Shown here one piece after another: positions 36,453-46,763 of a DNA stretch of 64,000 bases (its first letter is position 1; each line of letters begins with the position of its first letter). This DNA comes from Melolontha melolontha (lineage: Eukaryota > Arthropoda > Insecta > Coleoptera > Scarabaeidae), in the NCBI GenBank assembly GCA_935421215.2, contig OW285240.1, positions 35,435,048 to 35,499,047 on the forward strand, in the 5' to 3' direction. The notes below the pieces were generated by a model. The model ran no database searches, was not told where the DNA came from, and saw nothing but the letters and a program-made list of their open reading frames with translations. Made by a program: the position numbers and the translations under genes.

Positions 36453-36494
36453 ACCTCTGATGAAGCTCTAAATCTGCAGAGCGAAATATAAGGT
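36453..36494 (+). ncRNA. Hammerhead ribozyme motif, minimal type I (solitary copy C)
   Basis: In order: ACCT, core CTGATGA, one unpaired A, GCTCT and AGAGC forming a 5-bp stem II around an 8-base loop, GAAA, then TATA and AGGT, which pairs with ACCT as stem I. The predicted cleavage is after the A preceding AGGT (AUA). All core bases are canonical. It stands alone between two (TA)n arrays, without a palindromic partner. Confidence 0.7.
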
Positions 36495-36557
36495 ATAAAA
36501 TAAAGGACTCTAATTGACTAATTAAAGGTTTTTATTGCCGGATTCCCCAACAATTTT

Positions 36558-36560
<3 letters not shown>

Positions 36561-36590
<30 letters not shown>
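36561..36590. repeat. (TA)n array
   Basis: About 14 TA units, directly bordering the diverged solo LTR on its right. Confidence 0.9.
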
Positions 36591-36595
<5 letters not shown>

Positions 36596-37990
36596 TATTA
36601 CAACAATAAATCAATGCACTAATATTGATCAAAGGCAATTTATACCTAAAAGCTCAAAATAATAAATGTAGCAAAACGTTTAAGCGTGCTGGTATCTAAC
36701 CAGGCTATATATTATATGATAACAAAGATATTGTTATTGGGCAAATTGAACCATCATTCCAGCTAACTGCAAAGGGAAATACAGAAATTAACATAAAAAT
36801 AACATACAATAGAATGGTTAAATTGGCGGACATAATTTGTAAAATTAGTATCGAAATGTAAATAAATTAATATTACGATAACTTTGTATATTTCAAATTA
36901 ATTTATAGTTATTTCAAAATTAACTTTTTTATTTATTTTTTAAATTGTCATTTTCATAATTAAAATCATTAGCGCGAAACAAACAGATAGCTAATTAATC
37001 TACATTTAAATTTTGTATCGATACTAATTAGACACGCCCACTTTTTAAATGTATACAAACCCGCGAATAGGTTATTTTCTTTCTACGCATAAAACATAAC
37101 CCCACATTCAAAAACTCATAACAACTATTTAAAAAACATTATTTTAATTTTGTTTGTATGTTTAAATCAATATTCCATTTATATTCAAATTATTATTACA
37201 TGGAATTTAAAGTAAAATTCGAGGCTATTTCATAAATGCACACTAGGTTTTCAAAGAAATAATTGCCATCAAGGCGTCAGTAGAAATTTTTATTACGAGT
37301 GCCAGGAAAAAGTGCTACTCCGAAGTTTTAAATTTAATAAAATCTAAAATACCTGAGTTAGAATTTTAAAAGTATCCGGAAAAGAAACACATAAATTTGG
37401 AGCTACTTTAAAACCATTTTTGAAGACGATAACACCGAAGAGCGGCCAGTAATCGTTCATAGCATCTTTTCGATTGGAACACCGGCCCGAGAAAAACCAA
37501 CGCCGTCGAAGTACGCCAAAGCCGGCATCGAAGTATCGAAGACTCCGTACTTGAACCATACTTCGAATTTCCTGATCTACGCCGACATCATTCAAGATAC
37601 CTGCCCATATTCTTCGTAAAACAGGTTTTATTAAGCTACATTATGTCGAAAAAGACTTATTAAAACATTTAACAACTAAAACAAAATTTTACCAAATCAA
37701 AACTCATAATATTTACTTTAAAAATTACATTTTCAACTTACAAAGAATTTGTGAAAGCACTTTTATTATTAAGGATTGTTGTACTCACCTGAATTGTTTG
37801 TCGATGTATTTATATTATAATTTACATGAAAATATAATTACCATAATAACATAACCTTTTCAATTCACACGTGCACTTAATATTAATTTTATAATTTGTC
37901 GTTAGGCACGTTTATTTGTTATCGTGTAGAGAAATTTTATTTTAATAAACTTTTACACATATTTCCTTAACAAACTCTTTTATTTATCAG
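36591..37990 (+). repeat. Diverged solo LTR related to the 26-32 kb element
   Basis: The start tgtattattacaac parallels tgtagtggtacaacc of the young LTR. Shared blocks include ttggcggacataatttg (ttggtggacggaatttg in the young LTR), cgaaatgtaaataaattaat, gcgcgaaacaa, and the cgaagtacgccaaagccgg block near 37510 against cgaactccgccaaagacgg. They occur in the same order and spacing. The right end is uncertain. No internal region or second LTR is present, as after LTR-LTR recombination. Confidence 0.7.
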
Positions 37991-39146
37991 TGCTTAGCTG
38001 AAGATTACTTAGTTATTTTATTATAAAACTATTTTCTACCATGCACATAGGGATAAATAGACCGACGAAGATCCTAAGATAGTCAACTTTGCATAAAATA
38101 ATGCTTGCTCTCCGACATCTAGCCGCAGACACAGAAATTATATGAGAAGAGATGGTGAACTTATGTACTAGGTTTTTAAACAAACCAAGGCGCCCAACCA
38201 TTAGTATAATTCTAATACTATTCAATTAACATTAAACATACAATTAAAACTATTGTACATTATTACTTATTATTATTAAATCTCATCAGCATTTCTTCAA
38301 TATATACGTAAACGAAAGATCTCGAATACGCGCACACAAGCGAAATAAAACCTCTAGTACGTAATTTACTACTAAATAAAATACGACGTTAAATATTTCT
38401 ACAACTAAAAAAACTCATTCAGCAAATTGATAATTTTTACGTGACATTAAATACGACATTACGAATATGTATGACGCCAACGAAAATTTCAGCATTATTT
38501 ATTAATTAAACATTGTTTGCAAACGAAAAATTAGCCTTCGGATTATAAATGTATGTCGATGCCAACTTCACCTCAATGGCGTCTCTTTCGTTTCTCTTTA
38601 ATGTTACGTTAGGTAATTTATTCCGTTTCGATGTGTGTTAAAGTTATCGGAAATTAATGATGACAGCCGACGAGAGAAGCCGGTAAACAAAGTCAGTAAC
38701 AAAAACCAGTAATAAGAGCCCTAAGATAATATTTTTGCCGTTAGCAAAGGCAAAATACGTAAATAAATGCACAAAAACTTCGTAAAGAAAATGGCGTGAA
38801 GCGTTATTAACCTAACTTGGTCAAGAGTACAAAATAAATATCAACATAGACAATGGCGCAAATCCAATTATATATAGGTGTTAATTAACAAACGTGTGTA
38901 TGCCACAATATCCACCTATTTCGGTGTATAATCAAAACTTACGATAATTCACACAATAATCAGAAAGCAGCGATACAGAAGCACGTACGTCCTAGCGGAT
39001 ATGCTAAACGGAAGTTAAGCACGAGGCCATACAACTTTCCCACGCATGCCGAACCGCGTAAATTCTCAACCAGTCATTTTGCGGTAAGTCAGTCTCGTGA
39101 TCTGCCGACAACTGCATAGTATGACGAGGCACACTCGAAGGAAAAA
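37991..39146. other. Unassigned stretch
   Basis: No transposase or RT motif was recognised. Composition is mixed and somewhat less AT-rich near 38560-38720 and 38960-39110. Confidence 0.4.
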
Positions 39147-39968
39147 GGCATGTATAATAGGCTGCAAAACACACAACTATTATTTAAAAATTATGTTTTT
39201 TAAACGTAACAAACATTATAAAAGCGAGTATTTTAGAAGTCGATTGGCAAGTCATTCCACATCTGCCTTATACTTTTGATCTCGCTCCGTCAGATTTCTA
39301 TCTCTTTCGCTCTCTATCATACAACCTTCAAGGAAACTTATTTAATAACGATGTCGCACTTCTGTATCTCGATTTTTTCACTTCCAAACCACAGGAATTC
39401 TTCAAGCGTGGAATAGAAAAATTGCCAAATCGTTGAGAGATAATCGTAAATAATGGAAGACAACATATTTGTTTGTTAAACAATTAATAAATTTGAGTTC
39501 AATAAAGACGCTACGAACTTATACATCAACATGATATAAATTTCTCAATGTTCAAACGCGGCGAGCTTAACACTATTGTGTTGTATCATTCTATAATATC
39601 TTATTCATGTAAGGTAATTGATATCGTGTATTATACATGTAATTATTTAGATTAAATAGCTAAAACGATTGATTATTTAATAGTTAGATTAGTTAATTTT
39701 ATACCGTTTTAAATTTGCGACTTTGGAGTATTATCATGGCAATAAACCTAAATATTTCTACATTTTTCTAGTTACGAATTAACTTATATTTAAATATCCA
39801 GTTAGTAATGTTTAACCGAATGTTTTCAGGTTCCAGGGAGAACCTAAAATGAGTTATGAATATCTCCCTTCGGTTTATAATTTACTCTATATTGCGGTAA
39901 TAATTTACTTTTTGCGAGAATACGCAGCCTTGTGTTTTGTGTAACTGTTTTTGTTCATTTATTATTAC
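39147..39968 (+). repeat. Left arm of a large inverted duplication
   Basis: About 820 bp that recurs as reverse complement at 42441-45295, once the Penelope-like element at 42957-44951 is removed from the right arm. It holds a mariner 3' end and about 430 bp of unassigned sequence. The arm is joined on its right to piggyBac sequence. Confidence 0.8.
39195..39535 (+). pseudogene. mariner transposase C-terminus and 3' end (left copy)
   Basis: The frame reads VDWQVIPHLPYTFDLAPSDF, with the third Asp, followed by YLFRSLSYNLQGNLFNND, FKRGIEKLPNR and a stop. The sequence then ends in cgctacgaacttatacatc close to a TA dinucleotide at about 39535, as expected of a mariner terminus. The N-terminal two thirds are absent. 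Confidence 0.8.
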
Positions 39969-40049
39969 AACTGTAATAACTGTATTCGTACAGTCATCTT
40001 CAAACTTATCTAAAATGATTATTAAAAATATTATAACCACAGTGAGTAT

Positions 40050-41010
40050 ATAACCATAGGCGAAAAATTGGAACCTTTAGAGGGAGGTGCAGTTTCGTTC
40101 AGTATATACCGAATAAACCGGCAAAATATGGCTTAAAGATATTTGCTCTTAGCGATGCGAGGACATATTAGACCAGCGCATTTGAAGTTTACTGTGGAAA
40201 ACAACATGAGGACCAAATTGTAAATCCAACTCTCCTTCCGACGTGGTAGTAAGACTTTCAAGGCACGTTAAACGTACCAACCGTAATTTTGCCACAGACA
40301 ATTGGTACACCAATTATTCCTTAGCATGCTCAATGTTAAAACAAAAAATAACGATGATTGAAACTATGCGAAAAAATAAAGCAGAAATACCTCCTGAGTT
40401 TCTGCCTCACAAAGATCGAGTTATTGGATCTTCATGTCATAGGTTTCAAAAAGAAGTTTTCATGGTGTCCTACGGTCCAAAAAAAGTCAAAAGCTGTTGT
40501 ATTAATTTCAGATATATGTATTAATTTCAGAATAATAGACAAAACAACTGGTAAGCCTCAGATAATACTTGACTACAACTTGACCAAAGGCGGCGTCGAT
40601 ACCGTCGATCAATTATGTGGTGGGTACTCTGTTTCACGGACCACTCGTAGATGGCCGTTAGCATTATTTTATGCTCTGCTTAACATTGTTGGAATAAATG
40701 CTCTGATTTTGCTTACTGGTAACTTACAAAACCAAAAAACTCCAAAAACTTTTCTCAAGAATTTGACGCTTTAACTAATGAAACCTCATTTGGAGGAAAG
40801 GTCTAATAAAACGTTGCCTTCAGATATTCAGTTATTTTTGAAGCGCTGTAAACCTGCAGAAGAACAAATACAGGAAAAACAATGAAAAAAAACAAACAAA
40901 GAAATAAATTTACGTCAACAATGTGTGACAAATGCGATCATTTTGTATGTCAGGAACACAGCGACACTACAACTACTTGTAATAGATGTAAATACAATTT
41001 CTAAATAAGC
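40050..41010 (+). pseudogene. piggyBac transposase, C-terminal half
   Basis: The catalytic-core start reads TIGEKLEP near 40057, where piggyBac proteins have T-V/I-D-E; the first catalytic Asp is therefore Gly. The frame at 40243-40524 gives VVRLSRHVKRTNRNFATDNW, with a later Asp block, and PPEFLPHKDRVIGSS. After a frameshift near 40500 the frame at 40358-40774 gives LDYNLTKGGVDTVDQLCGGY and TRRWPLALFYALLNIVGINA. The C-terminal cysteine cluster (CDKCDHFVCQEH, then CNRC) lies at 40927-41000. The N-terminal half lies on the opposite strand at 45.3-46.0 kb. Confidence 0.85.
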
Positions 41011-41235
41011 GATGAAAACGATTAACCTTTTTTCGTTTGTAATACTTACTTTCTATATAACAAAATGTTAAATTCAATAGGAAAGTATTTTTCTGTACTA
41101 TTTAAAAATATTTAAGCGACTTCAAAGCATTAATTTACAGTTGGTAGCTAATATTCACCACGCGCTCGTCTACGAAATATTATAGGACGCGTCCGCTCGA
41201 GGGTTGAAGAACACTGTTTTCGTTGTTGTATAAAT

Positions 41236-42250
41236 ATGGAGATAAAGGAATTCCGAATGTTAATTAAACATTTTTACGTGGAAAAGCCTAGGAAAAATTA
41301 CGTAAATATTATTGTGAATATGCCCCGTGCCATGGCGTAATTTGTAAGTGGTTTTTTTCCTTTACTGGTGGCCATACGAGCACGGATAATTAAGAACGTC
41401 CCGAACCATTCCCGAATCATTTACTTTAATTACCCCAGAAAAAGTAATAAAGTCCATGCCTTTGTAAGTAGTAATTTGTAGTAATGAAGTTAACATTTCA
41501 ACCGAACGAGTATGTAATATTTTTCATGAAGATTTAAATATGAAGAAGCTATCCGTGAGATGGGTGATGCGTTTGCTTAGTGTTGATCAAATACGCGCTG
41601 GCATCCAAATATCAGGAAAACATTTTGCTATCTTCAAACATGATCACAAAGGATATGTCACAGTAGATGAAACTACATTATTATACTCCAGAAACGAAAA
41701 TGCAGTACTAACAATTTCTTACAGAAGAACAAAGAAGAACAAATCGTTTTTTCGGCCGATAAGGCCATGGCCACAGTTTTTTGGGATTCCTAAGATGTTA
41801 TATCTATTGATTATTAAAAAAGGAGAAAAGCGATAATTGTCCAAAGTTATGCTGATTTGCAGTCAATTTCCTGTCTCATTTTGATGTACAACTGAAGAAA
41901 AATGACCGCATTTGTTGAAGAAAAGAATTGTTCCGCCACGATAATGCGCCATTTCATTCGTCCGCTGTTGCTACAACAAAATTTGTCGAATTGTGTTACG
42001 AATTGTTGCCTCATCTACCATATTCGCTAGATCTAACTCCTAGTAATTTTCTTTTATTTCCAATTTTAAAAAAAATGGCTCGGTGGAAAGAGATTTTGGA
42101 CAAATGAAGAAGTGATATTTGAAAAAAAGCATATTTTGCAGAGATACCGAAAGATTACTTTTTGGATGATTTGAAAAAAAAAACTAAAATATATTTTTTA
42201 CCCTCAAGTAAGTACTTCATAGAAAAGTCACTCTCCCGACAAACGCCCTC
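41236..42250 (+). pseudogene. mariner transposase, nearly full length but dead
   Basis: An apparent start at 41236 reads MEIKEFRMLIKHFYVEKP. The helix-turn-helix region (VCNIFHEDLNMKKLSVRWVM) runs near 41510-41570. The first catalytic block VTVDETTLLYSRNENAV is near 41660-41705. A frame change is followed by FRHDNAPFHSSAVATTKFVE near 41935-41990, with the second Asp intact. LPHLPYSLDLTPSNFLLFPI then has Asn in place of the third catalytic Asp. The C-terminal helix IPKDYFLDDLKK is near 42150. The 3' flank carries gacaaacgccctcgg, similar to the copy at 17.6-18.8 kb. Confidence 0.85.
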
Positions 42251-43039
42251 GGCAAACACCTTGATTTCTGAAGATTTTCCGATTATTGGTCGCCTTATTT
42301 TTATTGTTTAATGATACACCAGTTTTACGGAAAATTGATACTGATTATCCACGTAAAAACATTTAATCCCATGTAGTAAATTCACTTGACCAACACTCGA
42401 GACAGGAAATTGAAAAACGTCCTTTCGAATGACTGGTAATAATAAATGAACAAAAACAGTTACACAAAACACAAAGCTGCGTATTCTCGCAAAAGTAAAT
42501 TATTACCGCAATATAGAGTAAATTATAAACCGAAGGGAGATATTCATAACTCATTTTAGGTTCTCGCTGAAACCTGAAAACATTCGGTTAAACATTACTA
42601 ACTGGATATTTAAATATAAGTTCACTCGTAACGAGAAATATGTAGATATATTTAGATTTATTGCCATGATAATACTCCAAAGTCGCAAATTTAAAACGGT
42701 AAAATTAACTAATCTAACTATTAAATAATCAATCGTTTTAGCTATTTAATCTAAATAATTACATGTATAATACACGATATCAATTACCTTACATGAATAA
42801 GATATTATAGAATGATACAACACAATTGTGTTAAGCTCGCCGCGTTTGAACATTGAGAAATTTATATCATGTTGATGTATAAGTTCGTAGCGTCTTTATC
42901 GAACTCAAATTTATTAATTGTTTAACAAACAAAATAGATGAACTAATCAATAATATTAGTATATATGTTGAGCACTTGTGAAATTATTACACTATTAAAC
43001 TTAAATAAAACACCTTATATTTCACAAACAATAGTATAT

Positions 43040-43086
43040 TAACTATATGTACATTTCATGTGCCCTGCACACATCATCAGTAGTTA
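43040..43086 (-). ncRNA. Hammerhead ribozyme motif, intact minimal type I (left arm)
   Basis: Minus strand in order: TAACTA, CTGATGA, one unpaired T, stem II GTGTGC with GCACAT (one G-U pair) around AGG, GAAA, the self-complementary octamer ATGTACAT starting in the last A of GAAA, one A, and TAGTTA pairing fully with TAACTA. All core bases are canonical, and the U and H positions before the predicted cleavage site are U and A. It lies just 3' of the GIY-YIG ORF, where Penelope-like elements are known to carry such ribozymes. Confidence 0.8.
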
Positions 43087-43399
43087 CTAAATTTAAAAGT
43101 ATTATTTTTTAAATACATGTATAGTAAAAATATCTATCTATTTTTTTGGTTAGGGGTGTAAAAATTACAATTATAAATGGTCAACAAATGGTCAAAAAAC
43201 ATGCATATAAAAATATAAAACTAAAAATAAAAATAAAAAATTTTGGTCGTATATTGTAATAGTGCCTGTTAAAATCTATTGAAATTCCAAGAAAGGACAA
43301 ATTATGGGAAAGACCGTTACCTATGAAAAACAAGACATCTGACTGTGTTTGGCATGTCGGGTTCTATTAAATAACAATATAGTAACGTGAAAAGGAAAA

Positions 43400-43962
43400 T
43401 TAGTTATTAGATACTGTAGGTATACAATTTAAAACTTTATTATTAATAGGTGAAATGTCATTGTTAAGGAGGTAATTTTTGTATTTTTTCATATGTATGG
43501 CTTCCCACATGTCTAAATTTTTGCTATTACATTTTTTAATTAATTTTACATTATCTAAGCTGAAATTGTGTCCGGTATCTAAATGATGTAGAGCTAATGC
43601 TGATTTATCTACATTGTGAAGTTTTACATGAGCTAAATGTTCTTTGAAACGGGTTTGAATATTTCTTCTTGTTTGGCCGATATATAATTTTGGGCAGGAA
43701 TTACAGTTAATTCTGTAAATACCTGATTCTTTCAGTGGGTCTGTGTTAACTAACTTTGTTTGAAGATGTTGTTGTAACTTATGAGTGTTGGAAAATGCAG
43801 GAGTTAGATTATATTTTTTTAACAATTTAGTTACGTTATTCTGCCAACTTTTGTGAAAAATAATTTTGCAATATTTTTTGGTATTACTCTTTGTATTTGG
43901 AGTTAATCTGGTTTTAAAAGTTTTTAGCTTCTTCTTTGCTAGTTTGTTTTTGATTTTATCCA
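43400..43962 (-). CDS. Penelope-like GIY-YIG endonuclease domain (left arm)
   Basis: About 187 codons derive from the element; the open frame runs on rightward to 44080 into the antisense of the other arm. Signature: GIYRINCNSC then KLYIGQTRRNIQTRFKEHL, giving GIY, ten residues, YIG, and the downstream catalytic Arg. HNFSLDNV follows, then MWEAIHMKK with the likely catalytic Glu. A Cys pair (CNSC) sits between GIY and YIG, as is usual in Penelope-like proteins. In complete elements this domain follows the RT and nicks target DNA during insertion. The domain itself is uninterrupted here. Confidence 0.85.
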
Positions 43963-43983
43963 ACGGATACGATAAACAATTGG

Positions 43984-44546
43984 TGGATAAAATCAAAAAC
44001 AAACTAGAAAAGAAGAAGCTAAAAACTTTTAAAACCAGATTAACTCCAAATACAAAGAGTAATACCAAAAAATATTGCAAAATTACTTTTCACAAAAGTT
44101 GGCAGAATAACGTAACTAAATTGTTAAAAAAATATAATCTAACTCCTGCATTTTCCAACACTCATAAGTTACAACAACATCTTCAAACAAAGTTAGTTAA
44201 CACAGACCCACTGAAAGAATCAGGTATTTACAGAATTAACTGTAATTCCTGCCCAAAATTATATATCGGCCAAACAAGAAGAAATATTAAAACCCGTTTC
44301 AAAGAACATTTAGCTCATGTAAAACTTCACAATGTAGATAAATCAGCATTAGCTCTACATCATTTAGATACCGGACACAATTTCAGCTTAGATAATGTAA
44401 AATTAATTAAAAAATGTAATAGCAAAAATTTAGACATGTGGGAAGCCATACATATGAAAAAATACAAAAATTACCTCCTTAACAATGACATTTCACCTAT
44501 TAATAATAAACTTTTAAATTGTATACCTACAGTATCTAATAACTAA
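43984..44546 (+). CDS. Penelope-like GIY-YIG endonuclease domain (right arm)
   Basis: Same protein as the left arm with only a few differences (for example KLEKKKLK against KLAKKKLK, and NIKTRF against NIQTRF). The GIY, YIG, Arg and Glu positions are intact. An ATG at 43866 extends the frame into antisense sequence of the left arm; those extra residues are not part of the natural protein. The near-identity of the two arms suggests that they arose in one event. Confidence 0.85.
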
Positions 44547-44859
44547 TTTTCCTTTTCACGTTACTATATTGTTATTTAATAGAACCCGACATGCCAAACA
44601 CAGTCAGATGTCTTGTTTTTCATAGGTAACGGTCTTTCCCATAATTTGTCCTTTCTTGGAATTTCAATAGATTTTAACAGGCACTATTACAATATACGAC
44701 CAAAATTTTTTATTTTTATTTTTAGTTTTATATTTTTATATGCATGTTTTTTGACCATTTGTTGACCATTTATAATTGTAATTTTAACACCCCTAACCAA
44801 AAAAATATATAGATATTTTTACTATACATGTATTTAAAAAATAATACTTTTAAATTTAG

Positions 44860-44906
44860 TAACTACTGATGATGTGTGCAGGGCACATGAAATGTACAAA
44901 TAGTTA
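44860..44906 (+). ncRNA. Hammerhead ribozyme motif with one change (right arm)
   Basis: Mirror of 43040-43086 with the same core, stem I and stem II. The octamer reads ATGTACAA, so the U that pairs with A15.1 next to the cleavage site is A. Cleavage is predicted to be impaired. Confidence 0.7.
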
Positions 44907-45295
44907 ATATACTATTGTTTGTGAAATATAAGGTGTTTTATTTAAGTTTAATAATCAATAATATGTTGTCTTCCATTATTTACGATTATCTCTCAACGAT
45001 TTGGCAATTTTTCTATTCCACGCTTGAAGAATTCCTGTGGTTTGGAAGTGAAAAAATCGAGATACAGAAGTGCGACATCGTTATTAAATAAGTTTCCTTG
45101 AAGGTTGTATGATAGAGAGCGAAAGAGATAGAAATCTGACGGAGCGAGATCAAAAGTATAAGGCAGATGTGGAATGACTTGCCAATCGATTTCTAAAATA
45201 CTCGCTTTTATAATGTTTGTTACGTTTAAAAAACATAATTTTTAAATAATAGTTGTGTGTTTTGCGCCCTATTATACATGCCTTTTTGTATTGCC

Positions 45296-46030
45296 GCCAG
45301 TTTATCAAACTTCTTACGTTCTTCTCGTGTTTCTTTATCGTGGAACCTTGTGGATTGTAGCAAAAACAAGAACTGTTTGTAGCTCATGCAAGCTCTCAAA
45401 ATAGGAAAACCAGTCCCGTCATTTGTCCACAGTTCTTTGACATTAGTTTGACTTCCTTTCCTTCTCTCGATTAGAAACAACTGGCCTAATAAAGCAATAA
45501 TCTGTTTTACTAGTATTTTTATCGTCTCTGTCTCTACTGTAATTTACTCTCTTCTATTTCTCGAAATCAACATATTTGTATAATGCACGATGTCATATAT
45601 AATGCTATCATAGATTAATTTAGAGAAAGCTTCAGTTTCTGTTGATACATCTTTTGTTGCTCCCTTTGGACCAGAGAATGTTTTTAAAATATTTTTTGAG
45701 TTGCACTTTGAAGATTGCAAATGATAACGGGTTTTGCGCCATTTTGTTTTTCTGTTTCTGCCGATATAAAAGTCATCGGTAGCGCCATCAGGCAGATTAT
45801 CTTGATCGATTACCATGTCAGAGTCACTAGCTTCGGCAACACTAGTCTCTTCATTGTCTTCTAGTTCTATCTTCGAATCTGAATTGTGGCGCTACCTAGT
45901 AGTACCCTGTCGTTATAATTTCTTCATATTCTTCACTCCATTCCCTATCAACTTCTGTGCCATTTCCGTTCTCTACATCTGACATATCTTCTAATATTTG
46001 GTGTAGCTCTTCAAAATTGTTACAAGACAT
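45296..46030 (-). pseudogene. piggyBac transposase, N-terminal half
   Basis: The start at 46030 opens an acidic frame (ELHQILEDMSDVENGNGTEV), typical of piggyBac N-termini, that stops near 45895. The next readable block at 45544-45816 gives TKWRKTRYHLQ, FSGPKGATKDVSTETEAFSK and IVHYTNMLI. The block at 45300-45480 gives NVKELWTNDGTGFPILRACM and TREERKKFDKLAAI. There it breaks at the edge of the inverted duplication. Upstream at about 46105 the reverse strand has catgtaagt, a good splice-donor-like sequence, so a 5' UTR intron is possible. Confidence 0.8.
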
Positions 46031-46763
46031 ATTTCAAACAAATGCTTGTTAATAATAATAGGAGAGAAATATTGTCATTATAACAAACTAAAAATTATAC
46101 TTACATGACCGGGCGCGAGGTTGCAAAACTCATAGAAGTAAATGTAATACGGCATAAACAAAAAAAATTAGGTCACATAAATACAACCAGCACTTCTCTA
46201 CCAATAGCTAGCAAGATACTAAAAAGCAGAACACAAATAAGTCACCTGATCGCAGCTCACCCTCTCTCTATTTGACATTGGTAGCGATATTGCACCAATG
46301 CACCTACTTCAGGGTTACACAACTCTGTCGGATTTGTTTGAAACTTTGACACTAGACATCAGAAACATAGCGTAAGTCAGCACATAATCACCGTAGCGAA
46401 ATGTTGCTAACCTTTGAAAAGTTAAACCGTCCTCGCATAAGCCAAGAAGTTTTATCAACATGAAACAGGTTTTGGAACTTGAAACTATTTCTACTCAAAA
46501 CAATAAGCGTGTCGTAGTTTCTCCATGGCATATGGATCAAATGCAATTACAAACTAACGTCGGTATACGTAAATGCAAAAATGTTAATGTTATTTTACAA
46601 TGTCTTTAAAATGTGAGAATTTACATAAGTGTTGTAGTAAAAATATGTGGCCCGTCTGGTCAACCCTTACTGTTGTACCATTGGGTACTAAACATGTTCA
46701 CGAATAATTTTTTTAGTAAAGTAAATGTGTATTTCTATTATTGTATAAATGGTTTCTTGAAAT
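46031..46763. other. Unassigned stretch
   Basis: Upstream flank of the piggyBac N-terminal half. Nothing recognised; the matching TTAA terminus was not located. Confidence 0.4.

Larger units (their letters stand above)
42957..44951. mobile_element. Palindromic Penelope-like element with two GIY-YIG ORFs
   Basis: Two arms of about 970-1,005 bp meet head-to-head around a 21-base spacer (43963-43983). The 13-bp direct repeat taatcaataatat flanks it (42944-42956 and 44952-44964). Each arm encodes the 3' part of a Penelope-like protein reading outward, followed by a terminal region with a hammerhead motif. Reverse transcriptase is absent, so both arms derive from 5'-truncated copies. The insertion interrupts the right arm of the larger inverted duplication and is therefore younger than it. 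Confidence 0.85.
42441..45295 (-). repeat. Right arm of the large inverted duplication, interrupted
   Basis: Reverse complement of 39147-39968, split by the insertion at 42957-44951. It contains the mirrored mariner 3' end (transposase frame readable at about 44985-45250 on the minus strand, terminus near 42868-42900). Its outer edge coincides with the breakpoint of the piggyBac N-terminal half. Confidence 0.8.

Noticed and set aside
38013..38225. Minus-strand 70-codon ORF
   Set aside because: No domain, short, in unassigned DNA; expected by chance.
38985..39045. 5S rRNA-like string (ggaagttaagcacgagg)
   Set aside because: Only about 12-14 bases resemble the 5S internal control region; the rest of the 5S sequence is absent, so chance or a very short relic.
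43866..43983. N-terminal extension of the GIY-YIG ORFs (MQYFLVLLFVF...)
   Set aside because: It is the antisense of the opposite palindrome arm and not natural protein sequence.
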